Assembly (NCBI GenBank): GCA_048499455.1
Contig: JASNZV010000001.1
Coordinates: 434,001 to 498,000 of the forward strand
Direction of reading: 5' to 3'
DNA length: 64,000 nt
From: CFX5 sp023384495
GTDB taxonomy: Bacteria; Chloroflexota; Anaerolineae; Caldilineales; Caldilineaceae
The position numbers were made by a program, and so were the translations under genes. The notes under the pieces were generated by a model. The model saw only the letters and a program-made list of their open reading frames with translations. It searched no databases and was not told the DNA's origin. Below, piece after piece: positions 34,601 through 43,401 of the stretch; position 1 is the first letter of the stretch, and the number at the start of each line of letters is the position of its first letter.

Positions 34601-37600
34601 CTAGCGCGCGATCACCGGCAGGAAGATAAAGACTCTGCCATCACCCCCGACAGTGGTGGGGTCCAGATAATCAGGGACGCCATTGCCGTTGCTGTCAACG
34701 GGGTTGGTGGGGTCCGGGCCGGCCTCCTCACTGTCTGGAATCCCATCGCCGTCTGAATCCAGGTCAAGGAAGTTGGGGATGTTGTCGCCATCCACATCGT
34801 CAGCGCCCTCGACGTTGTCGGGAATGCCGTCGCCATCCTGGTCATCAGTGTCCGACGAGATGACCACCGTCGCCGCGGCGCCCAGCGTCGCCACAATATC
34901 CTGCGCCGGGTCGTTGGCCGCGCTTGCCTGCGCCGTCGCACCCGAACGGACCGTCCAGGTCGCGGTGTTTGTGACACTCACTGCGACCCGCACCCTGGTC
35001 GTGTACGAGTACGCCTCCCCCGGCGCAAGCACGTGCGGTTCGTTGTCGAGCAGCGCGCCCAGGTGGCTATCCACCAGTGTGTGTGTGCGGAAGGTAGTGT
35101 TGCCGTTGTTGCGCACAGTATAGCAGTAGACCACTTCGGTGTTGACCGGAACCTGCATCGTGTCGCGATCGGTGCACTCAGGCTGGATGCCGGAGATGCC
35201 CACCGTCTTGCTCAGGCTCAGCCCCGGCGGCGCCAGATTGACCGTGTTGCTGGCGTTGCCGGTGACCCGGTTGCCGCCTGCGCTCATTGCGGCCACCGCC
35301 ACACTGCTCTGCAGCGGGCCGGGCAGGTCACTCGCCTGCACGACATACGAGCGGGTAGCCACCGCCACCTGGCCAGGCAACAGGCTGGTGCGGTCCAGCG
35401 TCAGCGCGCCCAGTCTGCTGTCGACCGCGGTCAACGTGTTGAGCGCCACCGAGCCGCTGTTGGTCACCCGCACCTGATAGACGACTGTGTCGCCTACGGT
35501 GGCAAACTGTACACTGGCCGTCTTCACGACTGTCAGCGCGGCCACATCGTCATCGGCCACGGTAACCGTGATCGGATTGAGCAACAGACCATTGTACGCG
35601 GCGTCGGCGCTGCTGGCCACCCCCTGCACGGTGCACGTCTGTGTACCCTCGTCCAGGCTGTTGTTGACAGGCGTCACCGTCACCGAGACGCCCGTCTGCC
35701 AGTTGCCGCCATTGAGCGTCACATTGACCGGCACGGTGCACTGCCCAGGGTTGCTGGTAGAGAGGTTGACCGTCACCGGCGCCTGCGGGGGCGTGGCCAG
35801 CGTGATCCGGAACGCGCCTGTAATGTTCGGCTCGCTGATGTTGAGCGTGGTGGGCAGCCCCATCACCGCCGGCGCATCATTGTCGGCGATCGTCGCCGTT
35901 ACGGTGGCGATGGCGATGCCATCGTAGCCCGCGTCAAGGCTTTCCGCACTATGGCTGATGGCGCTCGTGTGAACGCCCTCGGCGACGCCATCATCGACCG
36001 CGGTCACGGTGACCGTTTGCGCCGTCTCCCAGTTGGCCGGCGTAAAGGTCAGCGATGTGGGGCTGACGGTGGTCTGCCCATCAGTGGCAATCTGGATCGT
36101 GACATTGGCGGTAGGCTGGAGTGTGAGCACAACTTGATAGGTGGCCGTTGCGCCGCCCTCGGCCACATTTACCGTTGTCGGCGTGACCAGCACGTTCGGC
36201 GTGGTGGATGAGGTGTCCACCTTCCAGGTGTGGCTGGCCGGCGTCGGGTCTGCGTTGCCGGCGGCGTCGATGGCGCGCACCTGGAAGGTGTGTTCGCCGT
36301 CGGCCAGGCCATTGTACGCTTGCGGACTGACGCAAGGGGCAAAGTCCTCATCATCCAGCTTGCATTCGAATGTGAGGCTGCCGGCTGCGGTCAGGTTGTC
36401 GGCGCCGGTGAAGCTGAAGCTGGCGTCTGGGCTATCGCTCTCGGTTGCCGGCGCGGTGGTGATGGTCGTGTCGGGCGGGGTGGCGTCCACCGTCCAGGTA
36501 TATTCAGCGGGCGATGCGTCGACATTGCCCAGGGCATCGATGGCGCGTACGCGGAAGGTATGTTCGCCATCGGCCAGGTCTGTGTATTCCTGGGGGCTTG
36601 CGCACGCCGTAAAGGCGCCCCCATCCAACTGGCACTCGAAATCGAGACCGGCCGCGGGCGTTACATTGTCATTGCCGCTAAAGGCAAAGAGCGCGACCAG
36701 GCTATTGGTGAGCGGAGGCGGCTCGCTCGTAATGGCCGTATTGGGCGGGGTGGCGTCAATCGTCCAGCCATACTCGGCGGGGGTGGGGTCCACATTGCCG
36801 GCGGCATCGACCGCGCGCACGCGGAAGATGTGGGCGCCGTCAGCGAGACCGCTGTAGGCCTGCCCGCTGGCGCAGGGCGTAAAGCCGGACCCATCCAGGC
36901 TGCACTGGAAGCCCGTCACCCCGGAGCCACCGTCATCGGCGCCGGAGAAGGTGAATGCGGCGTCCCGGCTGTTGCTGGGGTTGGGCGGTGTGCTGGCGAG
37001 TGTGGTGGTGGGCGGTGTGCTGTCGATGGTCCACGCATGGCTGGCCGGCGACGCATCGACATTGCCGGCGGCATCGGTCGCCCGCACGAGCAGGGTGTGG
37101 GCGCCGTCGGCCAGGCCGGTGAAGGTCACCGGGTTGGCGCAGGGCGCAAAGCCACCGCCATCCAGATCACACGCATAGGTGACGCCCGCCTCGTTGGACG
37201 AGAAACTGAAGGGGGCGCTGCTCGAAGCGGTCAATGCGTCGGGTGCGCTGACGATGGTGGTGTCCGGCGCGGTCAGATCGATGGTCCACGCGTGGGTGGG
37301 CGGCGTCGGGTCGGCAACGTCGAGCGCATTGTAGGCGACCACCACAAAGGTATGGCCGCCTTCTGCAAGGGGGCCGAAGGGATGCGGGCTGGTGCAGGCT
37401 GCAAAGCCCGCGCCATCCAGCGAGCACTCAAAGCGCACCGCGCCATTCTCTCCAGAGAACTCAAACTGGCCCGATGTGAGGATGGTGACGGCGGGCGGCG
37501 CGCCATCAAGGATCGTGTTCGGCGTGCTCAGATCGATGGTCCACGTGTGGGTGGCGGGGGTGGGGTCCACGTTGCCGGCGGCGTCGATGGCGCGCACTTG

Positions 37601-39829
37601 GAAGGTGTGCGAACCGTCTCCCAGCCCGGGGAAGGGCTGTCCGCTCGTGCAGGGGGCAAAGGCGCCTGCATCCAACTTGCACTCGAAGCTGGCCACGCCG
37701 GAGCCGGAGTCAGTTCCGCTGAACACGAAATTGGCCGTCGTGCTGTTGTCGGGGTCAGGCGGCCCGCTATCGACGAACGTCTCAGGCGGGGTGATGTCAA
37801 CAACCCAGGTATAGGTGGCCGGCGTGGGGTCCACATTGCCGGCGGCGTCGATGGCGCGCACCTGGAAGGTGTGTGGACCCTCGCCCAGGCTGGTGTAGCT
37901 CGCGGGGCTGCTACAAGGGGCAAAGGCATCCCCATCCAACTTGCACTCGAAGCTGACCACGCCGGAGCCAGAGTCAGTTCCGCTGAACTCGAAGTTGGCC
38001 GTCGTGTTGTTGTCGGGATCAGGCGGCGCGCTATCGAGGAACGTGTTCGGCGCGGTGGTGTCGACAACCCAGGTGTGGCTGGCAGGGGTGAGGTCTACGT
38101 TGCCGGCGGCGTCGATAGCGCGCACCAGGAGGGTATGCGAACCATCACCAAGGCTGCTATAGCTCGCGGGGCTGCTGCAAGGCTCAAACACGCCCCCATC
38201 CAACTTGCACTCGAAGCTGGCCAGGCCGGAGCCGGAGTCAGTTCCGCTGAACTCAAAGTTGCCAACTGTGCTGCTGGTGGGGCTGGCTGGCCCGCTGTCG
38301 ATAAACGTCTCAGGCGCAGTCGTGTCCACCACCGTGACCGTGAACGAGCCGTTGGCCGTGTTGCCGGCGGCATCGCTGGCCGAGCAGTTCACCGTGGTCG
38401 CACCCAGCGCAAAGGTCGAACCCGACGCCGGCGCACAGAGCACCGGCACGCTGCCATCCACCAGGTCGCTGGCCGTGGCGCTGAAGCTGGCCACCGCACC
38501 GGTGGAGCCGGTGGCCTCCTCCGTCATGTTCGCCGGCAGGGTCAGCGTCGGCGCAGTCGTGTCCTCCACCGTGACCGTGAACGAGCCGTTGGCCGTGTTG
38601 CCGGCGGCATCGGTGGCCGAACAGTTCACCGTGGTGTCGCCCAACGCAAAGGTCGAACCCGACGCCGGCGCACAGAGCACCGACACGCTGCCATCCACCA
38701 GGTCGCTGGCCGTGGCGCTGAAGCTGGCGACGGCGCCGGTGGAGCCGGTCGCCTCCTCCGTCATGTTCGCCGGCAGGTTGAGCGTCGGCGCAGTCGTGTC
38801 CACCACCGTGACGGTGAACGAGCCGTTGGCCGTGTTGCCCGACGCATCGGTGGCCGAACAGTTCACCGGAGTCGCACCCAGCGGGAAGGTCGAACCCGAC
38901 GCCGGCGCACAGAGCACTGTGGGGTTAGGGTCGATGTCGTCGGTGGCGGTGACGGAGAAGTTGACCGTGGCGCCGGTGGAACCGGTGGCCTCAACCGTCA
39001 TGTTCGCCGGCAGGTTGAGCGTCGGCGCAGTCGTGTCTACCACCGCTGGGCGGAGGGCAACTGTTGTCGCGAGCCACTCTGCACTGGATGAGAGACTTGC
39101 GCCGAATGTCCCTGTCGCTCCGGCAGATGACTGGGTAGACTGGTATGCACCGATACTCCGTTGAGTCGAATTATTTGTGCTGCCGGTTGAATAGATGCTG
39201 GAAGCGGTGGTAAAGTCAAGATTCTTGAAAGCGCTATAAAAGCGGATAATCTGCGCTCCATCTGTGGTTGTGGTGACTGATGGTGCAGTGGCAGTGGTGC
39301 TCGACCCGCTAGCAACACTGGTTGAGTAGACATCAATCGGGGTATCCGGGTCAACGCCGGTATAACGCAAGATCGCACCGGTGGCGCCTTTGCCGGTCAA
39401 CGAATTCGAGCCGGTTCCGCAGGAGCTACCATTGGTCTTGAATTGCCACTGATATGTTGTGCTGGACTGGTTTGATGGGGCTACCCGATAAAAGATCTCA
39501 TGGATGATCTTTCTGCTGGCGTAGTCATGTCTGACAAGCGATGTCCACCCTGATGGGGTGCAGATGACAGTGGTTGAACTGAGATCGCTTGCAAGTGTGA
39601 CGTGCGCAATCAAAAGATCATCCGCGCTTACCGCTGGCGCCGTGAGTTCCAGACGGCTGCTGTTCGAAGGGCCGGTTCCGTTGTGGCCAGTAACTGGCGG
39701 TGGCTGGAATGCGATGCTCGCCAGCGCTGTCTCTATTAGGACAAAGGTTAAGAGCAACACGCTTGATAGCGCCAGAAATGGCGTTCTCCACTTGAGGATG
39801 CTTGTGGTTCGAGGGCGTTCAGTTTTCAT
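34601..39829 (-). CDS. Giant secreted HYR/Ig-like/Calx-beta repeat protein
   Basis: 1742 residues with a Sec signal (SVLLLTFVLIETALA, ends about residue 38). Then come a unique beta-rich domain (40-262), three HYR domains (about 263-508, each DTTAPTLNLPANMT-like), eight 86-residue Ig-like repeats (about 508-1205, each with a FECKLDGG-x-F-x-PC pair of cysteines), Calx-beta-like units (NVAEGGATATYQV), DUF11-type repeats (VGDTVVYQVRVTNSG) and a calcium-binding thrombospondin-3-like tail (DQDGDGIPDN, DSDGDGIPDSEE). It ends FIFLPVIAR. It is probably a surface adhesin or sheath protein. AAGGAAGG precedes the ATG at 39829. Confidence 0.88.
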   Translation of the reverse strand: MKTERPRTTSILKWRTPFLALSSVLLLTFVLIETALASIAFQPPPVTGHNGTGPSNSSRLELTAPAVSADDLLIAHVTLASDLSSTTVICTPSGWTSLVRHDYASRKIIHEIFYRVAPSNQSSTTYQWQFKTNGSSCGTGSNSLTGKGATGAILRYTGVDPDTPIDVYSTSVASGSSTTATAPSVTTTTDGAQIIRFYSAFKNLDFTTASSIYSTGSTNNSTQRSIGAYQSTQSSAGATGTFGASLSSSAEWLATTVALRPAVVDTTAPTLNLPANMTVEATGSTGATVNFSVTATDDIDPNPTVLCAPASGSTFPLGATPVNCSATDASGNTANGSFTVTVVDTTAPTLNLPANMTEEATGSTGAVASFSATASDLVDGSVSVLCAPASGSTFALGDTTVNCSATDAAGNTANGSFTVTVEDTTAPTLTLPANMTEEATGSTGAVASFSATASDLVDGSVPVLCAPASGSTFALGATTVNCSASDAAGNTANGSFTVTVVDTTAPETFIDSGPASPTSSTVGNFEFSGTDSGSGLASFECKLDGGVFEPCSSPASYSSLGDGSHTLLVRAIDAAGNVDLTPASHTWVVDTTAPNTFLDSAPPDPDNNTTANFEFSGTDSGSGVVSFECKLDGDAFAPCSSPASYTSLGEGPHTFQVRAIDAAGNVDPTPATYTWVVDITPPETFVDSGPPDPDNSTTANFVFSGTDSGSGVASFECKLDAGAFAPCTSGQPFPGLGDGSHTFQVRAIDAAGNVDPTPATHTWTIDLSTPNTILDGAPPAVTILTSGQFEFSGENGAVRFECSLDGAGFAACTSPHPFGPLAEGGHTFVVVAYNALDVADPTPPTHAWTIDLTAPDTTIVSAPDALTASSSAPFSFSSNEAGVTYACDLDGGGFAPCANPVTFTGLADGAHTLLVRATDAAGNVDASPASHAWTIDSTPPTTTLASTPPNPSNSRDAAFTFSGADDGGSGVTGFQCSLDGSGFTPCASGQAYSGLADGAHIFRVRAVDAAGNVDPTPAEYGWTIDATPPNTAITSEPPPLTNSLVALFAFSGNDNVTPAAGLDFECQLDGGAFTACASPQEYTDLADGEHTFRVRAIDALGNVDASPAEYTWTVDATPPDTTITTAPATESDSPDASFSFTGADNLTAAGSLTFECKLDDEDFAPCVSPQAYNGLADGEHTFQVRAIDAAGNADPTPASHTWKVDTSSTTPNVLVTPTTVNVAEGGATATYQVVLTLQPTANVTIQIATDGQTTVSPTSLTFTPANWETAQTVTVTAVDDGVAEGVHTSAISHSAESLDAGYDGIAIATVTATIADNDAPAVMGLPTTLNISEPNITGAFRITLATPPQAPVTVNLSTSNPGQCTVPVNVTLNGGNWQTGVSVTVTPVNNSLDEGTQTCTVQGVASSADAAYNGLLLNPITVTVADDDVAALTVVKTASVQFATVGDTVVYQVRVTNSGSVALNTLTAVDSRLGALTLDRTSLLPGQVAVATRSYVVQASDLPGPLQSSVAVAAMSAGGNRVTGNASNTVNLAPPGLSLSKTVGISGIQPECTDRDTMQVPVNTEVVYCYTVRNNGNTTFRTHTLVDSHLGALLDNEPHVLAPGEAYSYTTRVRVAVSVTNTATWTVRSGATAQASAANDPAQDIVATLGAAATVVISSDTDDQDGDGIPDNVEGADDVDGDNIPNFLDLDSDGDGIPDSEEAGPDPTNPVDSNGNGVPDYLDPTTVGGDGRVFIFLPVIAR
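36215..38320 (-). repeat. Eight tandem Ig-like coding repeats of about 258 bp
   Basis: Inside the giant gene, eight units of about 86 codons follow each other. Units nearest 37530-38320 are the most alike at DNA level (for example the shared GGAGCCGGAGTCAGTTCCGC), showing recent duplication or gene conversion; units toward 36215 are more diverged. Such runs are prone to length change by recombination. Confidence 0.75.
38320..39050 (-). repeat. Three tandem HYR-domain coding repeats of about 246 bp
   Basis: Three HYR units share long nearly identical DNA stretches, such as GAGCCGTTGGCCGTGTTGCC repeated three times at 246-base spacing (near 38347, 38584 and 38819). The two units closest to the Ig-like block are the most similar to each other. 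Confidence 0.75.
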
Positions 39830-40261
39830 GTCTACCTTCCTTAGGTACGTCTATCATCCGTACAGTTTCATAAGTAATGGTTCATAGGTGATGGCCATTT
39901 CGGCATCCAATTTGGGCCAAGCACTGATCAATGCTCGTGGCGCTTACCTGGCAAAGGCGCAGCAACACCAAGCCCCATGCAACGCGCATGGGTTCATGAA
40001 GCACTGATTCGTTTGGTGAAAGGCAGCGGGGAGGGATGGAGAGAACGATGTGGTTGCCTAACAAGACGGGACGTATGGTAGCGGTTTTGAGGTGAGTATA
40101 TCACGGCAAAGGGCAATGAAACATTGCAAAATGCTTACAGGTTGCTGGGATTCTCTTCTTTCTATTGGGGTTATGAGATTCGTAGTGGCGACTTGAGTCG
40201 TTCTCACACCTGAGCAACTCAAGTCGCCACTACCGGTTTACGGCGATCATGCGAGGTCAAT
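39830..40261. other. 432-base intergenic region between the giant protein gene and the alcohol dehydrogenase gene
   Basis: No credible gene. The first 20 bases hold the ribosome site of the giant-protein gene. The only striking structure is the perfect 17-bp inverted repeat at 40182-40233, close to the end of the dehydrogenase gene. The promoter of the giant gene must lie here, but I see no clear -35/-10 pair. Confidence 0.5.
40182..40233. repeat. Perfect 17-bp inverted repeat downstream of the alcohol dehydrogenase
   Basis: GTAGTGGCGACTTGAGT (40182-40198) and ACTCAAGTCGCCACTAC (40217-40233) are separated by 18 bases. It begins 29 bases past the dehydrogenase stop codon (minus strand), has no T-tract, and could be a terminator-like hairpin or a tiny palindromic mobile element. 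Confidence 0.6.
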
Positions 40262-41368
40262 TCAGCCGGGGAAGACAATCACTCCGCGCGCCACGTGGCC
40301 CGCCTCCATGTCGTGGAAAGCCTGGTGGATTTCATCGAGCGGGTAACGTTTGGTCACCAGGTCATCCACCGGCAGGCGACCGGCGCGATAGAGGTCAATC
40401 AGGCGCGGCAAGTCGAAATGGGGCTTGGCCGAGCCAAAGAAGGAGCCGAGCAACCGTTTGTTCTGTGCGATCAGCGGCCCGGCGGGGATGGGCACATCTG
40501 TCTTCAGCGAGTGCATGCCCATGACCGTGGCCGCGCCGCCGGGGCGGACGGCCTTGAGCGCCTGGCTGATGGTGGCCGCCGCGCCTACGCTGTCGAAGAC
40601 ATAGTCCGGCCCCAGGCGGGTGAGTTGGCGCATGGCCTCGATGGCGTCCACTTCGCGGGCGTTGACCGTGTGGGTGGCGCCCAGCTTGCGGGCAAAGTCG
40701 AGCTTGCTGTCGAAGACATCCACGGCGATGATGGGGTTGCAGCCGGCGAGCACACAGCCGATGATGGCGCTCAGCCCCACGCCGCCACAGCCGATCACCG
40801 CCGCGGAGGATCCGGGTTGCGCGCCCGCCGTGTTGATCACGGCGCCGGCGCCGGTGACCACGGCGCAGCCAATCAGCGCACCCACTTCGAACGGCACATC
40901 CGCCGGGATGGGGATGGCGCTGGCCTCGTCGATGACGGCATATTCGGCCATGGTGGCTGCGCTGAGATAGTGCTTGAGCGTGACGCCATCGAGCGTTTTG
41001 AGGCGGGTCGTGCCGTCGGGCAGCAGCGCGGCCAGGCTCGTGCTGGGCAGCCGTTCACAGAGGTTGGGCTGGCCGCGCAGACAGGTCGGGCACTGGTTGC
41101 AAGAGGGCACCCAGTTGACCAGAATATGGTCGCCCGGCTTCACCTTGCTCACCGCTGAACCCACAGCCTCCACCACGCCGGCGCCTTCGTGGCCGAGCAC
41201 CAGCGGCGGCATGGCGCGCAATTCGCCGCGATAGGTGTGCAAGTCCGAATGACAGACGCCCGCGGCGCGGATGCGGACGAGCACCTCGTGCGCTTTGGGC
41301 GGGTCGAGGGTAACTTCCTCGATGGTCAGTTGGTTGATCTCGCGAACGACTGCGGCCCGCATTTTCAT
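40262..41368 (-). CDS. Zinc-dependent alcohol dehydrogenase (class III-like, MDR superfamily)
   Basis: 368 residues. Catalytic zinc ligands are Cys in AGVCHSDLHTYRG and His-Glu in VLGHEGAGVVEAVG; the structural zinc site is CNQCPTCLRGQPNLC; the NAD fold has VIGCGGVGLSAIIGCVLAG. The pattern is that of the S-(hydroxymethyl)-thiol/aryl-alcohol dehydrogenase branch, so the substrate may be formaldehyde adducts or other primary alcohols. AGAGGGA precedes the ATG at 41368. It is divergent from the second sugar ABC operon with a 542-base gap. Confidence 0.93.
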   Translation of the reverse strand: MKMRAAVVREINQLTIEEVTLDPPKAHEVLVRIRAAGVCHSDLHTYRGELRAMPPLVLGHEGAGVVEAVGSAVSKVKPGDHILVNWVPSCNQCPTCLRGQPNLCERLPSTSLAALLPDGTTRLKTLDGVTLKHYLSAATMAEYAVIDEASAIPIPADVPFEVGALIGCAVVTGAGAVINTAGAQPGSSAAVIGCGGVGLSAIIGCVLAGCNPIIAVDVFDSKLDFARKLGATHTVNAREVDAIEAMRQLTRLGPDYVFDSVGAAATISQALKAVRPGGAATVMGMHSLKTDVPIPAGPLIAQNKRLLGSFFGSAKPHFDLPRLIDLYRAGRLPVDDLVTKRYPLDEIHQAFHDMEAGHVARGVIVFPG

Positions 41369-41434
41369 CGCATGTCCCTCTTTTCTGTAAATCTACTGGC
41401 ATCCGAATACATTATCACACTATATCCTATATTC

Positions 41435-41466
41435 CACTCTGTTTGAAAACCGCAGCAACGACAAGG
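41435..41466 (+). repeat. Half copy of the 67-bp repeat (copy E, left end only)
   Basis: CACTCTGTTTGAAAAC matches the left end of copies A and B, but no right arm follows at the expected distance. It is 67 bases upstream of the dehydrogenase start on the other strand. Confidence 0.4.
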
Positions 41467-41567
41467 GGTGGAGGATCGTTCGATTGGATTGCTCATTGGC
41501 GCGAGTCCGAACTGTTACCCTCGCCGGGATCACCCTTCATCAATGTTCGATTCGCGGGGTTGATCAA

Positions 41568-41596
41568 TTGACGATGTTCTCTTGTTGCGCTACAAT
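41568..41596 (+). promoter_or_regulatory. Promoter for sugar ABC operon 2
   Basis: TTGACG (41568-41573) and TACAAT (41591-41596) are 17 bases apart, each one base from consensus. Transcription would start near 41603, giving a leader of about 300 bases. Confidence 0.6.
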
Positions 41597-41910
41597 AGCG
41601 CCGCTACTCAGTCTTGACAATAACGCCAACGATTTCCCATTTGCATTTGGCCGGCCGCTTCCTTCGAGGCGATCCGAAACACGCTGCGACGAACGGCGCT
41701 GAACCACGTATTGGTTCGGCCCGCAACCGTTGTCCGGGCCGGTTCTTGGTGGCCAAGGCATGATGGGCCAGGCGCTTGTTGCATACCGATACTTCCCATC
41801 TGCTTACTCTACTGCTTTGCGTATTGGATCTCTTGTTGCTCCCGCGATACACCAATCGCCGACAATTCCATTGCTGTTTTGTTTCTGAAGCTCAACCATT
41901 GGAGGAAGCT

Positions 41911-43326
41911 ATGTCACAAGCATCAAATCCGTTAAATCGGTCACTTTCGCGCCGACAGGCGCTGAAAGTCATGGGCGGGATGGCCAGCATGGCGGCGTTG
42001 GCTGCCTGCGCGCCGGTTCCTGCATCCACCGGTGGCGCCGGTGAGAGCGCCGCGCCGGCCGCCGCCGGCGGCAGCATGGTTGTCGCCCACCGGAAAGAGT
42101 ATTTTACCGAGATGGAAACGCTCTTTGGCGACGCCGTACAGGCATGGGGCGCCGCCAATAACTATCAAATCGAGACAACCTTGGTGGCGGCAGAGGCATT
42201 CGAAGACTTTGTCGCCAAGCTGGTGGCCCAGGTGCAGGCCGGTGAGCCACCAGACCTGGTCTATCACGTGCGGCTGGTGCAGCAACTCTACTCGTTTGAT
42301 GCGCTGGAGCCCGTCACCGATACGGTGACAGAAGCCGAGGGCCTTTATGGAGAAGCGCCCTACGGGCAGCATAGCACCAATTTCATCGATGGCGAGTGGT
42401 ATGGCATCCCCTATATCATGAGCGGCGGTGGGGCCTACGCACGCCGTGACTGGTATGAGGAAGCCGGCATCGACCCGGCGTCGCTGGCGACGTACGAAAA
42501 TCGCCGCGACGCGGCGCTCGAAGTTTCGGACCCAAGCCAAGAGAAATATGGTTGGGGTGTGACGATTGCCCGCAGCGGCGACGGGCGCGGCTTTATCGAG
42601 GGCGTGCTCCAGAACTGGGGCGGTCACTACACCGATGAAGGCATGACCCAGGTTACCTTTAACTCACCCGAAACGATCGCTGCGGTCGAGTGGCTGGCCG
42701 AGATCTACATGTCGGACATGTATGCCCCTATGATCCCCCCTGGCGTGCTCAGTTGGACGGACGCCAGCAACAACGAAGCCTATCTGGCCGGCAACATTGG
42801 CTACACCCACAATGCGGCCAGCGTCTACGCCAAGGCCAAGGCCGACGGCAACCCGATCTTTGAACAGACCATTCACATGCCGACGGCGATTGGCCCGCTG
42901 GGCCGCAAGCTTGAAAGTGGCGGCGGTGGCCAGTTCAACATTCCGCGCGGGGCCAAGAATATCGACGCCGCTAAGCAGCTTGCGTTGCACATGTTGACGC
43001 CGGAAATCTTCTTGCCGATTTCGTTGGTGTCGGCGGGCCTCTTCTTGCCAGCCTACCCGGAAATCGACAATCTGCCCGAAGTGCAGGCCGCGTATGAGGC
43101 AGACCCCAACCTGGCGAGCATGTCCGCTGCAACCAAGGGCGATCATCCCGGCTCTTCGTGGCCGGCGCAGCCCCACCCCTTGTTTGACGCCATCGCGGCA
43201 CAGGCGATCATCGAAGAGATGATGGCCCAGGTGGTCAGCTCTGGCGTCAGCGCGGCGGACGCCGTGGCGCAGGCGGCTGGCCGCATTGAACAGCTCGCCG
43301 ACGAGATGGGCGCATTCGAATCGTAA
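41911..43326 (+). CDS. Carbohydrate ABC transporter substrate-binding lipoprotein (operon 2)
   Basis: 471 residues, solute-binding protein family 1. A twin-arginine motif (SLSRRQALKVMGGMA) and lipobox (LAACAPV) mark Tat export and lipid anchoring. The mature domain begins MVVAHRKEYFTEMETLF after an Ala/Gly spacer. GGAGGA precedes the ATG at 41911; the upstream in-frame extension to 41776 lacks both. It pairs with the fused permease that follows. No ATPase gene is adjacent. Confidence 0.9.
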   Translation: MSQASNPLNRSLSRRQALKVMGGMASMAALAACAPVPASTGGAGESAAPAAAGGSMVVAHRKEYFTEMETLFGDAVQAWGAANNYQIETTLVAAEAFEDFVAKLVAQVQAGEPPDLVYHVRLVQQLYSFDALEPVTDTVTEAEGLYGEAPYGQHSTNFIDGEWYGIPYIMSGGGAYARRDWYEEAGIDPASLATYENRRDAALEVSDPSQEKYGWGVTIARSGDGRGFIEGVLQNWGGHYTDEGMTQVTFNSPETIAAVEWLAEIYMSDMYAPMIPPGVLSWTDASNNEAYLAGNIGYTHNAASVYAKAKADGNPIFEQTIHMPTAIGPLGRKLESGGGGQFNIPRGAKNIDAAKQLALHMLTPEIFLPISLVSAGLFLPAYPEIDNLPEVQAAYEADPNLASMSAATKGDHPGSSWPAQPHPLFDAIAAQAIIEEMMAQVVSSGVSAADAVAQAAGRIEQLADEMGAFES

Positions 43327-43336
43327 ACGGCAAGAC

Positions 43337-43380
43337 GCCATGCGGAATGCGTGTCGAACCGGGCGCGCATTGCGCATGGC
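43337..43380 (+). promoter_or_regulatory. Intercistronic hairpin between binding-protein and fused-permease genes (operon 2)
   Basis: GCCATGCGGAATGCG (43337-43351) pairs with CGCATTGCGCATGGC (43366-43380) with one mismatch in 15. It begins ten bases after the binding-protein stop and ends just before the permease ribosome site. No T-tract. The position matches the hairpins in the other two ABC operons. Confidence 0.6.
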
Positions 43381-43401
43381 GCACCAGGCAAGGAGGCCTC
43401 T

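Larger units (their letters stand above)
41369..41910. other. 542-base divergent promoter region between alcohol dehydrogenase and sugar ABC operon 2
   Basis: It holds a half copy of the 67-bp repeat (41435-41466), a well-formed plus-strand promoter (41568-41596), and a segment near 41720-41750 (CGCAACCGTTGTCCGG then GGTTCTTGGTGGCCAA) that resembles one at 53508-53543 downstream of repeat A. No gene is supported. The leader of the ABC operon would be about 300 bases. Confidence 0.5.

Noticed and set aside
36215..38320. CRISPR-like array
   Set aside because: The repeats are long, in frame, and code for Ig-like domains, with no short constant repeat and variable spacer pattern.
36230..39091. 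953-codon open frame on the plus strand opposite the giant repeat protein
   Set aside because: It is antisense to a clear secreted repeat protein, has a low-complexity Arg/His/Gly-rich product with repeats mirroring the coding strand, and has no ribosome site.
39882..40064. 60-codon minus-strand frame upstream of the giant gene
   Set aside because: No ribosome site and no recognisable features; probably leader DNA.
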